Shown: piece by piece, positions 31,804 to 43,247 of the stretch
How positions within the stretch are numbered: position 1 is the stretch's first letter
Layout: each line of letters opens with the position of its first letter
Assembly: GCA_003427395.1 (NCBI GenBank)
Contig: BFEA01000080.1
Location: forward strand, 2,347,205 to 2,411,204
DNA from: Chara braunii
Lineage: Eukaryota; Streptophyta; Charophyceae; Charales; Characeae
DNA: 64,000 nucleotides
Reading direction: 5' to 3'
Notes under the pieces: generated by a model
Databases searched by the model: none
Told to the model about the DNA's origin: nothing
Seen by the model: the letters and a program-made list of their open reading frames with translations, nothing else
Position numbers and translations under genes: made by a program

Positions 31804-32712
31804 CTATTGTAGCTATGTTGCATCAGCAGCTTCCATACGTATGGGTACCACTCTCTCTCTCACTCTAGCTATGTCAGCCTCTCCCTCTCTATATCTGCCT
31901 CCCCTCTCACTCACAGTAACGCATTATTGTAGCCGCGCATTGCGGCACGTCCACTATAGTCATGCACTGTAGCATGTGACTGCCGCTGCACACTGTGGCT
32001 CATGCACTGTAGCAGTGTGAGGCAGAATGAATCCACGAGTGGGAACTGAGTTAGTTTGCCTCCTCGGAGGGCTGAGATTTCCCAATCCATTTGCTCACAG
32101 CGTGTGCCTGGCCCAGTGGACATTGGAAATTTCTGGAAGCTGCACTGAGCATTTGGATTTGTGTGAGACTGGTGGCCGTGGTTGACTCCTGGGAAATCTT
32201 TGACTCTTTGATTTCTGTGCCCGGGTAGGGCCTGACTGTTGACTTTCCTAGAGCCCACTCTTGACTCTGGAGGCATGAGTTGCCTCGTTTTGACCTTTGA
32301 CACAGTACCTATTCACAAAGGGACATTCTGAAGTCAGGGAAGTGAGTTTTGGACCCTCGAAATTTGGCCTCACCAAAGGTTACAGCCCCTGGCCATGTCT
32401 GTACCGATTTCGTACTAGTTCGAGAGACGTATCAGAGTATGTAGGAACAGCTGTTGACCCTCGAACTTTGCTAGCTCAAAGCTGCGACCCTTACACTTTC
32501 CACCTCTGATTCTACTTCATTCCTTGAGTGTGTAGGGGTCTGTATTCCAAAGGGCTTTGACTGAGACACGGACGAGACCATATTCTGTAGAATTGAGGGC
32601 CATTCCGACGGACTCTGGGACCCTACCCCTATTTCACATGCCTAGCCTTGACTCAGACTTTGGATACATGTTCATGTGCTGAATTTGAACCAGGGTCATT
32701 GGATATGAAAGA

Positions 32713-32802
32713 ATAAACAATAAAAGTAGCATTTTTATATTTATAAACAATAAAAGTAACATTTTTATATTTATAAACAATAAAAGTAACATTTGTATAT
32801 TT
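32713..32802. repeat. 30-bp AT-rich minisatellite, three units
   Basis: ATAAACAATAAAAGTAACAT followed by TTTTATATTT repeats three times with one or two substitutions (starts 32713, 32743, 32773). Confidence 0.9.
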
Positions 32803-33211
32803 ATAAATTGACATCACAAAATTTGCAGGAGACAGCGAGGAAGAAACTCCAACTACAAGCGCATTGATCTGTTATGCGTCAGCATCGACTCACTCACAAC
32901 ACAAAAACAAGAATGACAAAGCATTGATCACACAGGAGATATTGGCAAAATTTAACTTTCTTGATAAAGAAAGTCCCAGACTTACTGCAAATCAATCAAA
33001 ACAACAACAACAACAAATACTATTCTTCAATGTCAACCTCTCCCGGGTCAGACCAACCAATTTCCTCACATACTACATCTGCGAGTCTGTCCTACCCTAC
33101 TGCTCGCTGAAGTACAAAGCCCTTCTCCACCAATCAAAAAATGTGTAGTGCTGGATGTCTCTTGGAGGCAACTTAACACATCCCTCGCTACTTTCCTCCT
33201 CCTCTGATGTT

Positions 33212-33215
<4 letters not shown>

Positions 33216-33275
<60 letters not shown>

Positions 33276-33276
33276 N

Positions 33277-33364
<88 letters not shown>
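33216..33364. repeat. (CT)n microsatellite, ~149 bp
   Basis: A near-pure CT run with one ambiguous base at 33276, about 235 bp from the left end of B2. Confidence 0.95.
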
Positions 33365-33367
<3 letters not shown>

Positions 33368-33599
33368 GCTTACATCCACCCAAGCTCAAAAGTCATGGAC
33401 TTCCACTGTTCTCCCAAAGTGCACACCTATAAAATTCCATCAAAGAGAAAACAATTCCTCCCATGCACTACAGCAACCATTGGATTCAAGAAAAGAGACA
33501 AAAAGCAAGTAAGAAATTGAGAAAACACCTCCACAAGCACTCCCGTGCTCACCCAGAAAGAAAACAAAAACATGAAATTGCCGGTCTTCAGTTATCTAT

Positions 33600-34529
33600 T
33601 GCAAGAAAATTGAGCAATAGCGAACTTCAGAAATCAAACAGCATCATACACATGAGACCAGATCGTCGTGACCTCGAACCAAGAGCAGAATTGCATCACC
33701 AGTTTCACCAAATAAGAGCACAGCAAAAGCTCATAATTTAAAATGCTGGAATAGTCTCATCATGATCAACGAAGAACCAATGTCAATATCCAATCTGGTG
33801 CTCGGCGCCCAGACTACAGATGGCAGATCCTATCTAGCCTAATCTACAATGCCGCCGATGACATCAACAGCTCCCCAAAGTACGAGCAGATCTCGGCCAA
33901 TGTCGTACGCTTCAAGCACCAGGTATGTCTCTCCTATCACTCACAGCCTCGTTCCCCAACTCACAGATGCCACATACACCCAAGGACCACCATGCGCCCC
34001 ATCTAGCATACAGCAGCGCAGCTCGGCTATGGCTGCCTGCTCCTCCCAGCTCGCCCGTGAGCACGTGAGCGCTGGCCAGCGTTAGCGCAGCAGCGCTTGC
34101 GCAGCATGCAGCCAGTGCCCCAATGTCGAATGCGTGTGCAGGCCCTTTCCAAAATGGAAGTGGCCTGCCTGCCTTGCGTGCAGCCTGGCTGCGCTGGGCC
34201 CCTGCCCAGAAGCTTCCAGTAGGCCCAGAGAGGCTGAGCCCCAGACCAAACGGATCAGGCCCAAGGCCTGTGACAGTTACCCGTGCCCAACTGCCCGCAG
34301 CCTGAGTTGGGTCCATGCTGCGTATCTCGGCCAGGGCCTGACTCAGATGCATTTGATAAATAGGCCAGGGTCTGGGCGCTTTCAACCAACTGGCGCTGCG
34401 CAACTGCCTGAATTTTCCCCCAGTTGCGAAGTAGTCCGAAATAGGCCTCTTGTCGTCTGCCGAGCCTGCCTTCACTTAGGGCGGCCAACACTCTTGCAAA
34501 TAGGGGCCCAGTAGGCCTTGTGCCTCGCA
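33600..34529 (-). repeat. B2 3' LTR (930 bp)
   Basis: Terminal TG...CA in sense; aligned over its length with 42314-43247. Sense start is TGCGAGGCACAAGG, preceded by the polypurine tract at 34530-34540. Confidence 0.9.
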
Positions 34530-34540
34530 TGCCCTCCTCC
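34530..34540 (-). other. Polypurine tract of B2
   Basis: GGAGGAGGGCA on the minus strand, one base different from the B1 and B3 tracts. Confidence 0.75.
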
Positions 34541-34649
34541 ATACTTTGCTAGTCCTCTGAGAAATTTAGTCAATCTGGCGCTTTCCTTTCTGCAGTAAGG
34601 CGACAACCTGTTGTTACAAGCTGCGCCTGCAACAGGCTGCACGGGCCAT

Positions 34650-34830
34650 TTTCAGGCCCGTGTCGTTTTCAGCCCGAAAGCCTGAAAACAAGGGCCTCCA
34701 GGCCCTGTGTCGTTTCAGCGTAAAACAGGGCCTTCCCAGCCCTGAGTCTTTTCAGCCTGAAACGGAGGGCCATTTTCAGGCCCTCATAAGATCGACCTGC
34801 CCTGAAACTCAGGCACCGGACCAGGGTATT
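34650..34830. repeat. Degenerate TTTTCAGGCCC/GCCTGAAA repeats in solo LTR
   Basis: Several direct and inverted copies of a CTGAAA/TTTCAG-GCCC motif, spaced about 50-60 bp, upstream of the TATA box. Position in U3 would suit an enhancer-like array; that is inference. Confidence 0.55.
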
Positions 34831-34940
34831 AGCTCAGGCCATTTTTGGCCTATTTTCAAGACAACCTTTGTTTAAGCTTCAACCCCAGGGTCTGGCATGT
34901 TTTGGCATTGGCAAGAGCAGCCTCCTGGACGGGCCAGCAC

Positions 34941-34947
34941 TATATAA
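34941..34947 (+). promoter_or_regulatory. TATA box of solo LTR
   Basis: TATATAA in the GC-rich context GCCAGCAC...GACTGGCCC, about 320 bp from the LTR start. Confidence 0.5.
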
Positions 34948-35039
34948 GACTGGCCCGCCCTGCAGGCTGCAGGTAGTTCATAGGGACTTCCCAGGCACTT
35001 CACGTGCAGTTCAGGAGGCAGGAGGTAGTCTTCAGGATT

Positions 35040-35150
35040 CGGCAGCAGCAGCACTCTGGAGGAGCGCTGCAGTAGTAGTAGTAGCGCTAGCAGTAGTCTT
35101 CAGCGCTGGGCGCTAGTAGCGTTAACAGTAGTCTTCAGCGCTGGGCGCCA
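35040..35150. repeat. AGTAGTCTTCAGCGCTGGGCGC duplications in solo LTR
   Basis: A ~39-bp unit (TAGCAGTAGTCTTCAGCGCT then GGGCGCTAGTAGCGT) repeats about twice after a (GTA)n run. It lies just downstream of the TATA box. Confidence 0.7.
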
Positions 35151-35878
35151 TTCAGAGCTAGAGTAGTACTAGATAGAGAGAGAGAGAGATTGGGCGAAGG
35201 CCAGGGAGACTTACCTGCAGCGCCATAGCTCCAGCTTCGCCTTCGAGGTACCTGCAGCACGGCGCCATCTTCACAGGTTAGTACCTGTCACATGAGAGAG
35301 AGAGAGAGAGTTCTTCTTCTTCTTCTTCTCATTCCACCATCTCCCTCTCACCCTCTCGCTATCTGACTTCACTGCATCAGCAGACTATGAGAGAGCGGGC
35401 TTGGTGACATTCGGATCCAGACTCGACATTGGACTTCAGACATTTGACGAGGGGTTATCTGGGACTTGTAACGAAGATTTGGTGTTGACGACCCATCTTC
35501 CCCCCTTCTCCTCCATCTGATCCCCTCCTCTTCGTCTGTGTATGGTCTGGACCTGGCGCATTCTTCGTGTGTGTAGTCCCCTTCACACCTTCTGATGAGG
35601 ATGATGTATGTTTTGTCTGTATGGCGACATTGATTGGGCTAGTCATTGGTATTCTACCATTCTGCAACGCTGCCTTGCACTACGTGAGAGAGGTCAGTCC
35701 CGATCAGGTCAGGGCTTACATCTAAGTCTTCCGCTGCGCCACAAGGCGCCATTTTGTATGTATCAGGATGTACATTGCTTGTTGAGATTCCACTTGCACT
35801 GCATTTTCCATTCAGTCCTTTTTACCACATTGCAGATCCTTGGCTATTTACATACATCGCCCAACTGGGCATGTAACA

Positions 35879-37054
35879 CTGTGGAGCGGTCTGCATCAGT
35901 TCGTCCCGTGTAAACCATCTATCCTCCTTAGGATCAGTGTGATGTCTGAACCGAGCGCGATACTGCAGCTTCGGTTTCGGAGGACGTTCCCTGTCGGTAG
36001 GTCTTGGAACTGGCATTTCTCTGTGATCCACGATGTCATCGATGTCGACTTCTCCGTCCATGGTTGGGGGCAGCATTGAACGACGAGAGGGAAACCGGTC
36101 AGTTTCCTTGAAAGGTGCGAGCTTGGAGGCATGGAATACAGGGTAAGTGCGTAGGTGACCAGGGATGTGAACTACATATGACGGCCCATCCGGATCTTGT
36201 CCGAGAATATCCCAAATCTCCCATGGTCCAAAGTATTGTGGCATGAGCTTGCGGGAGATCCCGTGCTCCTGTCCCAGTTCTGAGGACTTTACCCAGACTC
36301 TGTCCCCTACCTGAAATGTAGATGGGCGGCGGTGTTTGTTCTCAGACTCTATCATTGCCGCTTGCGCCTTGTGCATTTGCTCCACTGCCTGCTGCATCAG
36401 TTGTTCATATCGATAGGCAAATTCGAATGTGCCTGGTGCATCAGTTAACTGGTTCTCAAGTAGTAGAAAGCCTAGACGCAATCTAGGCTTGAAAGTCAGT
36501 AGCAGACTGTTAGGGCTCACCCCAGTGGCGTTGTGCACAGCGTTGTTGTACAGACTGGCAATGAGAGCGAGTTTCTCATCACAGTCCACCTGATTGGGCT
36601 TGATGTAGTGCCGCAACAAGTGTTGTACAGCGCGGTTCAGTTGCTTTGCTTGGCCGTTTGCCTCTGGGTGGTTCCCGGAGGTCATCTGCAGCTGTGTACC
36701 CTGTTCTGCAGCTGCAGCCTTCCACAACTCACTTGTGAATCTGACATCCCTGTCACTAACAATAGACTTTGGGAGCCCAAAGTCTCTGACCCAGTTCTCC
36801 TTGAAGAGTTTAATCACATACTCGGTCTTTGCTGTCTCCGGCATTGCAACTAACCTAGCGTACTTACTAAACCTATCCACGATAACAAAGATGTGTCTCA
36901 TCCCACTCTTGCTGCGGCGTGTCCATGAAGTCCATGGACAGGCTCTCGCCAGGCCTTTCCGGAATCGGAAGGGGCTTGAGAAGCCCAAGAGGGGCCTGTG
37001 TAAGGGGCTTGTCTCTTTGACAGACCTGACAAGTTTCCACGTACAGCTTGGCAT
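35879..37054 (-). pseudogene. Integrase core and chromodomain-like tail (B2)
   Basis: A long frame (to 37054) gives DRFSKYARLVAM, VSDRDVRFTSELW, HPEANGQAKQLNR, QVGDRVWVKSSELG, YPVFHASKLAPF and YRARFRHHTDPKEDRWFTRD. The catalytic Glu of GQxEQLN is Lys here (GQAKQLN), so the DDE triad is lost. The last residues of the open frame (after QTAPQ) come from the solo LTR, which truncates the protein. The start of the core shifts frame near 36910. Confidence 0.85.
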
Positions 37055-37628
37055 CTCTCATCATCGTGGGACACCAGAACTGCTGCAGCAGATTGGCTGC
37101 AGTCTTCTTATATCCAAAATGTCCTGTGGCGTAATGACACTCTCCTAAAAATAAACTACGCAAAGACTCCCAACTAGGCACACACAAACGTTTATTCCTG
37201 GCCTTCTCAAGGAACAGCAAGCCGTTGACCAACTCAAACTCGGCAGAAGTCACTTTGTCCTTCGCTTTGAGTCTGCGAATGATCTCAGACATAAACGGAT
37301 CCTCGCGATAGGCTTCCACCAAAGAGCGAGTTACGTCGTCCGCAAGCCCGAACTTTGTAATCAGCGCACCAGAGAAATCAGGCCTACGTGATAAGGCATC
37401 AACAACTTTATTGTACTCCCCCTTCAGATACTGGGGTTCGAAGTCATACTGTTCAATGACTTCGATCCAGCGCTTCAAGGCGTTAGAAAGTATTGGCTGG
37501 GTTCTCATCCACTTCAGGGTCTGATGATCAATCATGACGATGAAGAACCTCCCAAGGAGGTGATGTCTCCAATGGGCCAGTGCCTTATAAATCGCGTAGA
37601 GCTCTTTCTCATAAGTGGACTTAGCCAA
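36873..37628 (-). pseudogene. RNase H and integrase N-terminus (B2)
   Basis: The frame begins inside RNase H (STYEKELYAIYKAL), runs through MIDHQTLKWM and KVVDALSRRPDFSG, and into an intact HHCC module: ECHYATGHFGYKKT with both His and CQVCQRDK with both Cys. SMDFMDTP gives the first catalytic Asp, after which the frame shifts. The first RNase H Asp lies in the next frame upstream. Confidence 0.85.
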
Positions 37629-37688
37629 CTTCTAAGACGGCATCTTTTTGGACATGTACTCGACTAGCCTCAACTTTGGCCCCTCCTG

Positions 37689-38461
37689 CTACGCGGGCAC
37701 GGCACCAATGCCATATTGGCTGGCATCCATGGTTACTATGAACGGCCTGTCAGGATCAGGAAGTTTTAAGACCTCACGGTGTGTCAACGCATGCTTCAGA
37801 TATCTGAAAGCAGCCTCACACCTGTTTGTCCACTCCCACAAGGTGTCAAGGCGAGTCAGGTTAGTCAAAGGTGCGGCCACTATACTATAGTTTTTAACAA
37901 AGTTACGGTAGTAGCCGGTCATCCCTAAGAAAGACCTCATCTCAGTCACCGACTGAGGACGCGGCCAGTCATGAATGCTGGCCACCTTCGCGTCATCGGG
38001 CTTCAAAGCCTCCGCGGAAATCTCATGACCCAAGTACAAGATCCAAGTGCGACCAAACTCGCAATGCTCCCCGTTGATCTTGAACTTGTGTTGTCGAAGG
38101 AGACCGAGGACTTTCTCTAAGTGCGCAACATGCTCCTCAACAATCCTACTAAAAATAAGTATGTCATCAAGGTACACGATGACAAACTTATCCTACTAGT
38201 CATGAAAGATCCGATTCATAGCGTGCTGAAAGGTGCTAGGAGCATTGTAGAGGCCGAAAGGGATCACCACAATCTCGTATAGACCGTACCTGGTCTAAAA
38301 TGCGGTTTTGTGTTGATCCTCGGGCCGGATTGCAATCTGAGGGTATCCGGACTTCAGATCTATCTTACTGAAGTACCGCACCCTTGCACTTTATCTAGCA
38401 AGTCATCAATGCAGGTAGGGGCTCTCGATTCTTGACAGTGATGTCATTGAGGCCCCTATAG
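37689..38461 (-). pseudogene. Reverse transcriptase, C-terminal two-thirds (B2)
   Basis: 37689-38177 gives MYLDDILIFSRIVEEHVAHL, KINGEHCEFGRTW, LYLGHEIS, MRSFLGMTGYYRNFV and a first RNase H segment. YLDD is intact. Two adjacent stops (FHD**DKFVIVYLDD) cut it from upstream RT. 38178-38461 is RT in broken frames, with MCIDYRGLN equivalents lost or shifted near 38440-38470. Confidence 0.8.
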
Positions 38462-39214
38462 TCAATGCACATCCCCCTTTTTTGGTACAAATAGGACTGG
38501 AGATCCATAAAGGGAAACACTCGGTCGGGTCCAACCCTTCTCTACGAGTTCCTTGAGTTGTCGACGAAGCTCATCAAGCTCACCTGGAAACATCCGATAG
38601 ATCCTACCCTTCGGGAAGCTAGACCCTGGGATAATCTCTATTGCGTGGACGACCTCCCTCTCCACAACCCCTTTCGGCTCTTTAAATAGATCAGGGTATT
38701 TAGCAACTACTCCCTCTATCTCCCGCAGCATTTTTACCGGCTCGCCAACTGCAGAAACATATACTAGATACATACCCTCCTCTGGATTCTGCTTGTAATA
38801 ATTGTAGAACGCGGTCACACACATACATCCGTAGGACTCGATCAGACTACTAGCCTTAAACTTTCGGAACGAGATGCGATGTCTCAATTCCCGTCCCTCG
38901 TACGGGAAACAACACTCAACGTTCTGTAGGTAGTCATGGACTACCATGCGCTGTCTGTTGGCACAGGTCGACTCCACAAGTCGACTCAGGCGCTGCACTT
39001 GCCCCTGTAAGCGCAACCTCTCAACGCACGTGCGACTAATGAAGTTCCTAGTCAAGCAAGTGTCATAATAGGCCCCGGCCTTACGGCCGTCGATGACTGC
39101 CTCGCCGACGAACGTCTCACTCCTGATGTTTTTTGCCAATGTCGTCCAAGAAGCTAGCGGGTCTGATTTGGACCAGTCCTCCTCTAGCTCCTCTAAGGAC
39201 TCGAACACATTCAT
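38462..39214 (-). pseudogene. Protease and RT N-terminus (B2), 250 codons
   Basis: ESLEELEEDWSKSDPLASW is followed by the active-site segment GRKAGAYYDTCLTRNFI (Asp-Thr-Cys again). The frame then passes directly to SLIESYGCMCVTAFYN and RT start [20 protein letters not shown]. Compared with B1, ~130 bp including [20 protein letters not shown] are missing: RHRISFR joins straight to KFKASSLIESYG. The protease C-terminal half is therefore deleted in frame. Confidence 0.8.
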
Positions 39215-39414
39215 CGAACAAAGGCTCGATGGGTCTGAATGTGTTTGCGGGACGACGATGGAGTCAGTAGCTTAGGCCATCTCTCGAGATGGTGAGGGTG
39301 TATCCACCACCTCGACCCCAGCAGGAACAACTACTATTCCTACTGGCTCGACGCGTTTCCCGGAGCAGTGCCAGAACTGCTAGCCACATTGCTACCAACG
39401 GGAGCGGAGGATCC

Positions 39415-39596
39415 CAACGCCTGCCCATTGTAGGCGGGATCTTCTAGGTCACCTCCTTATTGCGGCACTTGAATTGGTTGTGGCCATATTGACCACAACG
39501 AATACAGGCGTGCCTGGTGTACCTGTCTCTCCACACGTCCTCTGTTAGACCCGCTTTTTCCCATGGAGGAGCATTGGGGTCAACTTGACTCCTAGA
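39415..39596 (-). pseudogene. Gag zinc knuckle (B2), interrupted
   Basis: CIRCGQYGHNQFKC (near 39464-39506) is an intact CX2CX4HX4C nucleocapsid knuckle. Just upstream, at the SRSQVDPNAPPWEK segment, the inverted-repeat element enters at 39597. Confidence 0.75.
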
Positions 39597-40020
39597 GAGA
39601 GAAGTTTAACGGAGACCCTAATTTTCAGACCACTTGGCATGCCATTTATATGAAAACCAAAGGCTGATTTTAATCAAACTTGCCACCAATTCGTAGAGCG
39701 GAGACCATATTAACTAACTGCAAAAAAAAATCCAAAAAAAAAAAAAAAAAGCATATAAAACAAGAAGGCAAAAGTGCATTTTCATGAAATTTCGCCAACA
39801 TCTCAATTTCAAAAATCTTGAGAAATTTCAGAAATCTCAACAGAGGAAATTCCAATTCTCCAAATGACACAAAATTGGGCACACACCAACCTTGAACCAA
39901 AACAAGAATAGGCACCAAAAAAAAAAAAAAAAAACATAAAATTTGACCCCGAAACCCTAATTTCAGTTTTGGACTCCTTACCAAGGACCTAAAAATGGGG
40001 GTCCCCGTTAACCGTTTGTG
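39597..40020. mobile_element. Non-autonomous inverted-repeat transposon (424 bp) in B2 gag
   Basis: CTCCTAGA stands on both sides (39589-39596 and 40021-40028), an 8-bp target-site duplication. The uninterrupted site is seen in B1 (CTCCTAGACC, ~25585) and B3 (GGTCTAGGAG, ~58040). The ends are imperfect inverted repeats: GTTTAACGGAGACCC at the left against GGTTAACGGGGACCC read inward from the right. The interior is AT-rich with long A runs and no transposase frame. An 8-bp duplication suits hAT-like elements; the superfamily is inference. Confidence 0.85.
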
Positions 40021-40382
40021 CTCCTAGACCGATAACCTCCATGGCGTTTACCGGTCGCCTTACCTTTCTGAACTGCGGCAGCGACTACTCCACCCCCTGA
40101 AGCCCCTACGTTGCATGCCTCTGAACCCACTCCCGCCTGGAAGTCGTCATCCAACTCGATGGTAGAACCGCCGTTGTCGACGAACATAATGCGGCCCTTC
40201 GCCTTCCAGTTGGGAGGCATTGACTTTTTCCTACCATCCGTCGTGGGTGTTTGTCCATGCCCTATGTGCATGTTGACATTGGCCTCACCTGCCAACTGAT
40301 TCTTGTGAGGCATAGGAAAGCATCTCAGGTAGGAGGTGAGTAAAACCTTGGGATCATTGCACACCCCAGGGACACAAATCAT
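40008..40382 (-). pseudogene. Gag capsid C-terminal part (B2)
   Basis: ICVPGVCNDPKVLLTSYLRC, FPMPHKNQLAGEANVNMHI and MFVDNGGSTIELDDDFQAGV match B1 and B3. About 36 bp (PSFSKKALDLEAK) are missing between NMH and IGHG. The frame's last few residues are bases of the inserted element. Confidence 0.8.
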
Positions 40383-40684
40383 ACGCTCTACTGCATTTGT
40401 GGCCTCTCTTACTGACTTAAAGTGCCTGTTATGCAGAGTCAGGATCGCGTCAGTGGCCTTTTGAGCCTGCTGAGGATCATGCCACCTTCTTCCACCAACC
40501 TAAGGAAGTCATCCAACTTCTGGTTGACTGCCTAAGCGTGAAAGTCATGACCGTATCCATGCAACTGCACTAAACCACTCAACCATCTTGCTGCACTCCC
40601 CTCTAAATAGGAGGCAGCCACAAGCACTTCCTCGTGTTTACACTTAACGTAGACTGGCACTGACCTTAACCATGTGTCAGTGTC

Positions 40685-41033
40685 TTAGCCCCTCTTGTCC
40701 TCTGTGAAGGGTTTAGGAGTGGCGATGGCCATCTTTGGAACCCACTGACTTTGTCCCAGCACCAGTCCCACTCCAGGCTGTGGACCTTGGGGACCAGGCT
40801 GCTGCACTATCTGTTGCTGGGGCTGTGTACCCTGCGGCTGTGCAGGCTGCGAGACAGCAGGCTGCCCGCTTACGGCAACCTGCGACGGAGGTTGGGAGAA
40901 CACTGTCTGTACAGGAACCTGTACACTAGGACCTGCTGAGAACCCTCTGGTCCTAAGGCCAAGCGGGCTATCGGGCGTCTAGCCAATCGCAAGATCCGGT
41001 CGTCCTCACTAGTGGAATCCCTATCGCTCATAT
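40685..41033 (-). pseudogene. Gag N-terminus with internal deletion (B2)
   Basis: The ATG-led start (41033, MSDRDSTSEDDRILRLARRP) runs for ~27 codons. It then joins, near 40950, to the Gln/Pro-rich segment that in B3 begins at ~57161. About 640 bp, encoding the helical and first Pro-rich part, are absent, and the downstream frame (PPSQVAVSGQPAVSQPAQ) is in a different phase. Confidence 0.8.
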
Positions 41034-42299
41034 GCTACAAAACTATACACGCTCTGCACTAGGTCACTCTTAGATGCCTACCACAGCATAGTACACAGAC
41101 TGATTTAAAGTGATTAAATACTTAATCGGTGGCTAAGTCAAAGGATATACATTTGGGTCCAACAGGTAAGTTCAGGCTCCTACAAACAAACTACTTTGAC
41201 TTTGACTAGTTCGCAAACACAAAGCACAATGAACAGAGAACAGTTCTAAACTATGTTGTTTGTCAGATGTTAATGGTTGTACATCTAACTAATCAAGATA
41301 AAAATAGAATCATTTGTTGGGTTTGTTTGCATAATGGAATTTTGCCCAAACTTATCACCTGGAATCTACCCCTCCCTCAGTTTTTCCTGAATGTCTCTTG
41401 TCGTCAACGTCCCTAACAGTCCAAAACATCATGCGTGTCTAAAGGTGTGCACATGCCCACCCCTGTGCCCCGAGTCCCGCTGAGCCGGCCAGCCCTGCAC
41501 AATGTTTATATCCTCGCGTGCAGCGAGCCTAACATCGACCGATTGGCTGATCAGGAGGTGTTTTTATGGACGGCCCCCGAAGTCCCCATGAATTATTTAA
41601 CGTCGCAAACAGGACGACGATCACGACCAATGGAGGGTCCCCGCCGATACTTATTTATAGACGTCCAGTCTCGTCTTTCCCATAGGGCTGGCCTGCCCCT
41701 CAGAACCCCTCTATAGCGCAGTGAGCAGACAAAGGACAAAGCAACAAAGCATGTGTGCTCTATTCCCGGTGGGTTGGCATGGTGACCGTGACCCAATGCT
41801 TTGTCCAGGGCCCTTCAGATAGCACCGCCCTCTCCTTCCAAATGCTCCACGTGAAGACTGACGACTCTAAAGGTTGACTGCACACGACTCCTCACATGAG
41901 AGGACTTTCAAGACAGAATACACATCCTCACGGTAAGAAGTGTCGAAGAGGGTAGATAATGTTAGGTGCAACGTACCTCAAAATAGTTGCCCCCAACCAC
42001 AAATATTCTCACCAGATGACCCGATGTTCATTGTGATGACCAATCGCTGCTTCCACACAACCAGCATTGCACCACCGTTCCACATCAGCATCAATCACAC
42101 ATCAGATAGTTCTCATCACACTGCGAACACCCAATAATCACCACACAGTAGCCTTCTTGGCGATACCCTCACCTCCTGGGTCGCCTCACTTGTCTCCACC
42201 CTCCTCACTACACACCTCCCACAGCCGCTCGCCCAGCAGACCGCGTGCATGTACCGCAAAGGCAGAAGACAAGCGCTCGATGAGCGCACCGTACCACAA
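41034..42299 (-). other. 5' leader of B2
   Basis: Homologous to the B1 and B3 leaders throughout. Contains the shared A/B block (41544-41630) and the conserved antisense frame (41435-41716). Confidence 0.6.
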
Positions 42300-42310
42300 C
42301 TCCGATACGA
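42300..42310 (-). other. Primer-binding site of B2, mutated
   Basis: TCGTATCGGAG on the minus strand, where B3 has TGGTATCGGAG. The changed second base weakens pairing at the tRNA 3' end. Confidence 0.7.
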
Positions 42311-42313
42311 AAT

Positions 42314-43247
42314 TGCAAGGAAATTCAGTGATAGCGAACTTCATAAATCAAACAGGATCATACACATGAGACCAGATAGTCGTGACCTCGATTGACAATG
42401 CATCACGAGTTTCACCAAATAAGAGCACAACAAAAGCTCATAATTGACAATGCTGGAATAGTCTTATCATCATCAACGAAGAACCAATGTCGATATCGTA
42501 TCAAGCGCTCGGCGCCCAGACTACAGATGGCAGATCCTATCAAGCCTAATCTACAATGTCCCTGATAACGTCAACAACTCCCCGAAGTACGAGCAGATCT
42601 CGGCCAATGCCGTACGCTTCAAGCACCAGGTGTGTCTCTCGTATCACTCACAAACTCGTTCCCCAACTCACAGATGCCACATGCACCCAAGGACCACCAT
42701 GCGCCCCATTTGGCATACAGCAGCGCAGCTCAGTTATGGCTGCCTGCTCCCCCCAACTCGCCTGTGAGCGTGTGAGCGCTAACAGCGTTAGCGCAGCAGC
42801 GATTGCGTAGCATGCAGCCAGTGCCCCAATGCCGAATGCGTGTGCAGGCCCTTTCCTAAATGGAAGTGGCCTGCCTGCCTTGCGTGCAGCCTGGCTGCGC
42901 TGGGCCCCTGCCCAGAAGCTTCCAGTGGGCCCAGAGAGGCTGAGCCCCAGTCCAAACGGATCAGGCCCAAGGCCTATGACAGTGACCCATGCCCAACTGC
43001 CCGCGGCCTGAGTTGGGTCCATGTTGCGTATCTCGCCCAAGGCCTGACTCAGATGCATTTGATAAAGGAGGCCAGGGCCTGGGCGCTTTCAACCAACTGG
43101 CGTTGCGCAACTGCCTGAATTTTCCCCCAGTTGCGAAGTAGTCCAAAATAGGCCTCTTGTCGTCTGTTGAGCCTGCCTTCACTTAGGGAGGCCGACACTG
43201 TTGCAAATAGGGGCCCAGTAGGGCTTATCGAGGCCTTGTGCCTCGCA
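42314..43247 (-). repeat. B2 5' LTR (934 bp)
   Basis: Bounded by the PBS at the left and CTAT at the right. Closely similar to the 3' LTR at 33600-34529, with scattered substitutions and small indels. Confidence 0.9.

Larger units (their letters stand above)
29486..33215. other. Intergenic stretch without recognised genes
   Basis: Between B1 and B2 only short frames occur, none with a motif I can name. The stretch is marked by several local tandem duplications, listed separately, and an AT-rich part at 32700-32830. It may be host sequence, but introns and exons cannot be called by eye. Confidence 0.4.
34622..35878 (+). mobile_element. Solo LTR of a third family, inserted in B2
   Basis: 1257 bp begin TGTTACA and end TGTAACA, an inverted repeat typical of LTR ends. 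CTGT lies immediately outside each end (34618-34621 and 35879-35882). Removing it restores the B2 reading GACAACCTGT|GGAGCGGTCTGC, which matches uninterrupted B1 (21719-21740). Orientation is taken from TATATAA at 34941. There is no PBS or coding body, so it is most simply a solo LTR left by recombination. Confidence 0.85.
33600..43247 (-). mobile_element. Ty3/gypsy element B2 (family B), both LTRs, nested insertions
   Basis: A full-length insertion on the minus strand. CTAT stands directly outside both LTRs (33596-33599 and 43248-43251), a 4-bp target-site duplication. The body holds a solo LTR (34622-35878) and an inverted-repeat element (39597-40020), each with its own duplication, and a ~640-bp deletion in gag. 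Pol is broken by stops, although RT keeps YLDD and the integrase zinc module is intact. Confidence 0.92.

Noticed and set aside
30900-33200. CRISPR-like or bacterial operon structure
   Set aside because: Direct repeats here are two- or three-unit minisatellites without spacers; nothing prokaryotic is seen in the window.
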